From Cantharellus purpuraceus (lineage: Eukaryota; Basidiomycota; Agaricomycetes; Cantharellales; Hydnaceae), in NCBI GenBank assembly GCA_025174535.1, contig JALBUN010000017.1, forward strand, positions 62,001-126,000: a stretch of DNA of 64,000 nucleotides, read 5' to 3'. This document shows, piece by piece, positions 61,628 to 64,000 of the stretch (position 1 is its first letter; every line of letters begins with the position of its first letter). Position numbers and translations under genes: made by a program. Under the pieces are notes generated by a model. The model was not told where the DNA came from and made no database searches. It saw only the letters and a list, made by a program, of their open reading frames with translations.

Positions 61628-61716
61628 TGTAGGGGAGTCGGAGATCATGGAGTCTTGATGTAGTTAGAGAATGTGATGAATGATCGATTGGAGTTTCTTG
61701 GAGAAATTGGAGTGGA

Positions 61717-62097
61717 TTAAGGCAAAATGGGGCCAGGTTTATGAGGATAGGCTGTGTGGAAATCGGAGATGATCTCCGTCGCATGTCCTAATTCCGAAGC
61801 TGGTAGCCAGGAAGTTTCTTCGTCTGTTCCTTTGTATCCTGCCCACCTGACAAGGTATTGCAGTTTACATTTTTGTCTCTTGTCAATCTTGGAGTCCAGA
61901 ATCGCTGATAATTCGTACTCTGGTTCTCCGTCTATGATGACAGGAGGAACTGGAGTTGGTTCTTGACCAGAGAACGGATCTGGAGTTGATGGTTTGAGCA
62001 TGGAGACGTGGAAGATGGGGTGTATGGAGCACATGCTTTCTTGGAGACGGAGGGTAAAGGAGTTAGAGCCTGCTTGAGCAATGATTTCGAAAGGACC
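61717..62097 (-). pseudogene. Gypsy (chromovirus) integrase C-terminus with chromodomain
   Basis: The minus frame begins at the MITE junction with LGPFEIIAQAGSNSFTLRL and IHPIFHVSMLKP, the GPF/Y-type integrase tail. It then reads YELSAILDSKI, LQYLVRWAGYKGTDEETSWL and ASELGHATEIISDFH, a chromodomain with the expected aromatic positions. The stop is at 61717. Upstream integrase is replaced by the MITE at 62098. Chromodomains in chromoviruses direct integration to marked chromatin. Confidence 0.85.
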
Positions 62098-62666
62098 AAG
62101 ACGCTTGTTCGGAATCATGTCAGTATACAATATTCTGATGTATATGAGATATACATCAGAATTTCAATGATACATAAAGCCAGGGAGTTACAATTTGGAT
62201 ATCTTAAAAGATTTCGGATGTGTGAAATTTTCATAAATATAAACATATATTCTATATTTTAATAAACTTTTAAAGATAAGACATTTGGTTGAGATGAACA
62301 TAATTATTTACATGGATATAATAGGAATGTATGTATTAATATAATTGGTATTATATAGGGTATTTAGATATACAAATACCAGGTGGGGATTAAAGATAGT
62401 TCAAATTATGTTATAAGTATTGTATAAGAAAGAATCAATGATATTTGGATGTTCCTTCAAGAGAGTTGCCACCACTAAATCAGGAAAAAAAGAATTATTT
62501 TTGAGAATTATGCCAAAATATCAAAATATGTTTTAATCTAGTATATTGTGTAAAATTTGAGAATCATGTTGAAATATGAAAATAAGTTTGAATTGAAGTG
62601 TATTGTATAAAATTTGAGGAAAATAGGTTGTACATACGTATTTGTTGTATTTCTGAATAAGCGTCT
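62098..62666. mobile_element. MITE-like element, copy 2
   Basis: 569 bp, almost identical to 50070-50637 and in the same orientation. It starts AAGACGCTTGTTCGG and ends GAATAAGCGTCT. The flanks (AGGACC left, TAGGAA right) do not form a clear target duplication. It interrupts the gypsy integrase remnant. Confidence 0.85.
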
Positions 62667-63204
62667 TAGGAAAGTCTTGGAAACAAACACCTTTAATGCA
62701 GTGAAGCTATTTTTAAAACAAAGTAACTTAGTTAGGGCATAGTGGTAGATAATCTTGTTCTAACATAAGACTGTATGACTATCCCTCGTACTTTAGGGTG
62801 CAATACCATCAGATTTTCCATCCAAAGTGGTGGAAAATAATGATCCTGCTCCATACTAGTATATAACTCTGTTAATTTCTGTTCCAGAAGTGTGCCATCA
62901 GTACATCTGTATAAAGTCAGTGATTGGAACCTTGATATTTATAAAGGAACTTACCTCAGAAACAAATCATGGAGGGATCCTATCCGAGATATATACCAAT
63001 CATTAACTCTTCTATCAAACTCTATCTTGCATTGAAGCATAAAAGAGAGCATCTTCATAATGCTTATAACATAAAAACATAATAATCATTTTATTAAGAA
63101 AGCAAGATGTATATATCTACTGCCTATACAAAATATCAAATGTTCAGAAAAAATGATTATTATGTTTTTTCATTTCTGTTTTATAAGCAGAGAGGGATTT
63201 GAAA
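62667..63204. other. AT-rich region upstream of the terminal coiled-coil gene
   Basis: Composition changes to strongly AT-rich, unlike the gene region at the left. No coding frame was recognised. The large inverted repeat near 63.1 kb is listed separately. Confidence 0.5.
63062..63188. repeat. Large imperfect palindrome before the ATG at 63205
   Basis: The left arm (about 63062-63094) contains GCTTATAA and AAACATAATAATCATTTT. The right arm (about 63147-63188) contains AAAATGATTATTATGTTT and TTATAAGC. The arms enclose about 52 nt. It ends 16 bp before the start codon. Confidence 0.85.
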
Positions 63205-64000
63205 ATGCCACAAATCTTTGAAGATATAAAAGCAATCAAAGGCTGGATAAGTGACAATGATGCACTGATAAAAGCTATGGCAAGTCAAATGGAAGTAAAA
63301 GATGAATTAATATCTGATCTTATAAATGTCAAGTCTTGGATGAGTGAAAAGGATAGGCAGATCACTATGCTTGAACAACAGGTTAATTCCCAGAGTCAGG
63401 AAATTCAGGTGCTTAAGAAACAGGTTGAGGAAAAAAATACAATTATAACTACTTTGACAGACAGGAAAGAGAATTTAGATGAATGGATGAGTGAAATGAA
63501 TGATATTGTATCAGGATTTGGAACAGATATTCATAAACTTCAGAGACAGGTTAATAGGTGTGTTGCCACAATATCAGACCATGGAACAGATATTCATCAA
63601 CAGGTCAATACACATAATGCAGAGAATCTTATATTGGACTATAGAACAGATATTCATAAACTTCAGAAACAGGTTAATAGATGTATTGCAACAATATCAG
63701 ACATTGTGGAATGGAAATCTGAAGTGCATGAGTGGATTGTAGAAACAGATGATACTGTAGTGGAACTTGGAACAGACATTAATAAACTTCAGAAACAGGG
63801 TGATAAATATAAAGCAATAATATCTGAGATTGTTGACTGGAAATTTGATATGAATCACTGGGCTGGAAAACAAGAACAGGAGGTAACAAGGTTACAGGAA
63901 AATGGTACCAGAAAGGTGACATTTAAGATAGTGAAAAGAGGTGTAGACTATATACTTATAGACTCAGATCAGTCTTGTAGACTAAATAGAATGGAATTAT
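63205..64000 (+). CDS. Coiled-coil repeat protein, 5' part (runs off the window)
   Basis: Open from the ATG at 63205 to the window end (265 codons, no stop). Starts MPQIFEDIKAIKGWISDN. It carries repeated units: GTDIHKLQRQVNRCVATISD, then a shorter GTDIHQQVN, RTDIHKLQKQVNRCIATISD and GTDINKLQKQGDKYKAIISE, about 30-50 residues apart. W-x-S/x-E motifs recur (GWISDN, SWMSEKD, EWMSEMN, EWKSEVHEW). Composition is rich in Lys, Asp, Ile and Asn because the DNA is AT-rich. I do not recognise a family. It has the look of a long parallel coiled coil. The distinct base composition suggests a different origin from the neighbouring genes. Confidence 0.65.
   Translation, partial: MPQIFEDIKAIKGWISDNDALIKAMASQMEVKDELISDLINVKSWMSEKDRQITMLEQQVNSQSQEIQVLKKQVEEKNTIITTLTDRKENLDEWMSEMNDIVSGFGTDIHKLQRQVNRCVATISDHGTDIHQQVNTHNAENLILDYRTDIHKLQKQVNRCIATISDIVEWKSEVHEWIVETDDTVVELGTDINKLQKQGDKYKAIISEIVDWKFDMNHWAGKQEQEVTRLQENGTRKVTFKIVKRGVDYILIDSDQSCRLNRMEL

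Overview
The window is nuclear DNA of a filamentous basidiomycete, most likely an Agaricomycete. Genes are cut by many short GT-AG introns, and the gene set (F-box protein, fungal amino-acid permeases, chitin synthase export chaperone, RAE1, STN1) and the transposon types fit that group. No species can be named from the sequence alone. All gene models were spliced by eye from donor/acceptor sites and reading-frame continuity.

Layout. 1-2.9 kb: no recognisable gene. 2.9-4.2 kb: an F-box gene (minus). 6.6-10.3 kb: an amino-acid permease (minus). 11.1-14.6 kb: a complete CHS7-type chitin synthase export chaperone (minus, 9 exons, 306 aa) with one unusually long 1,780-bp intron. 15.4-16.8 kb: an FAD monooxygenase (minus, 411 aa). 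20.2-27.2 kb: two tandem paralogous amino-acid permeases (plus), each in about 28 very small exons. 28.7-42.1 kb: a segmental duplication. Two intact copies of a four-exon C2H2-like zinc-finger gene (518 and 459 aa) flank a divergent RAE1/STN1 pair, and a short STN1-downstream flank also occurs twice. This suggests the whole block was once tandemly duplicated and the second RAE1-STN1 copy was later lost.

42.9-62.7 kb is a nest of decayed transposable elements. It holds a Ty1/copia element with a half-tRNA-iMet type primer site, interrupted by a solo LTR with a perfect 5-bp target duplication. It also holds five copies of that LTR family (one nested in another), fragments of at least three gypsy elements and a second copia, and two copies of a 568-569-bp MITE-like element. 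Coding remnants here show many CpG-to-TpG/CpA type changes (Arg to Trp, Gln or stop), and CpG looks scarce compared with the first 42 kb.

The most unusual object is a decayed element at 48.2-51.3 kb, continuing at 55.0-55.5 kb after the nested LTRs. Both its coding and non-coding DNA are filled with short, perfect, mutually different hairpins. It carries genes on both strands and ends in a polypurine tract plus an LTR-like start. The last 1.3 kb changes to very AT-rich DNA with a coiled-coil reading frame that runs off the window edge behind a large palindrome.
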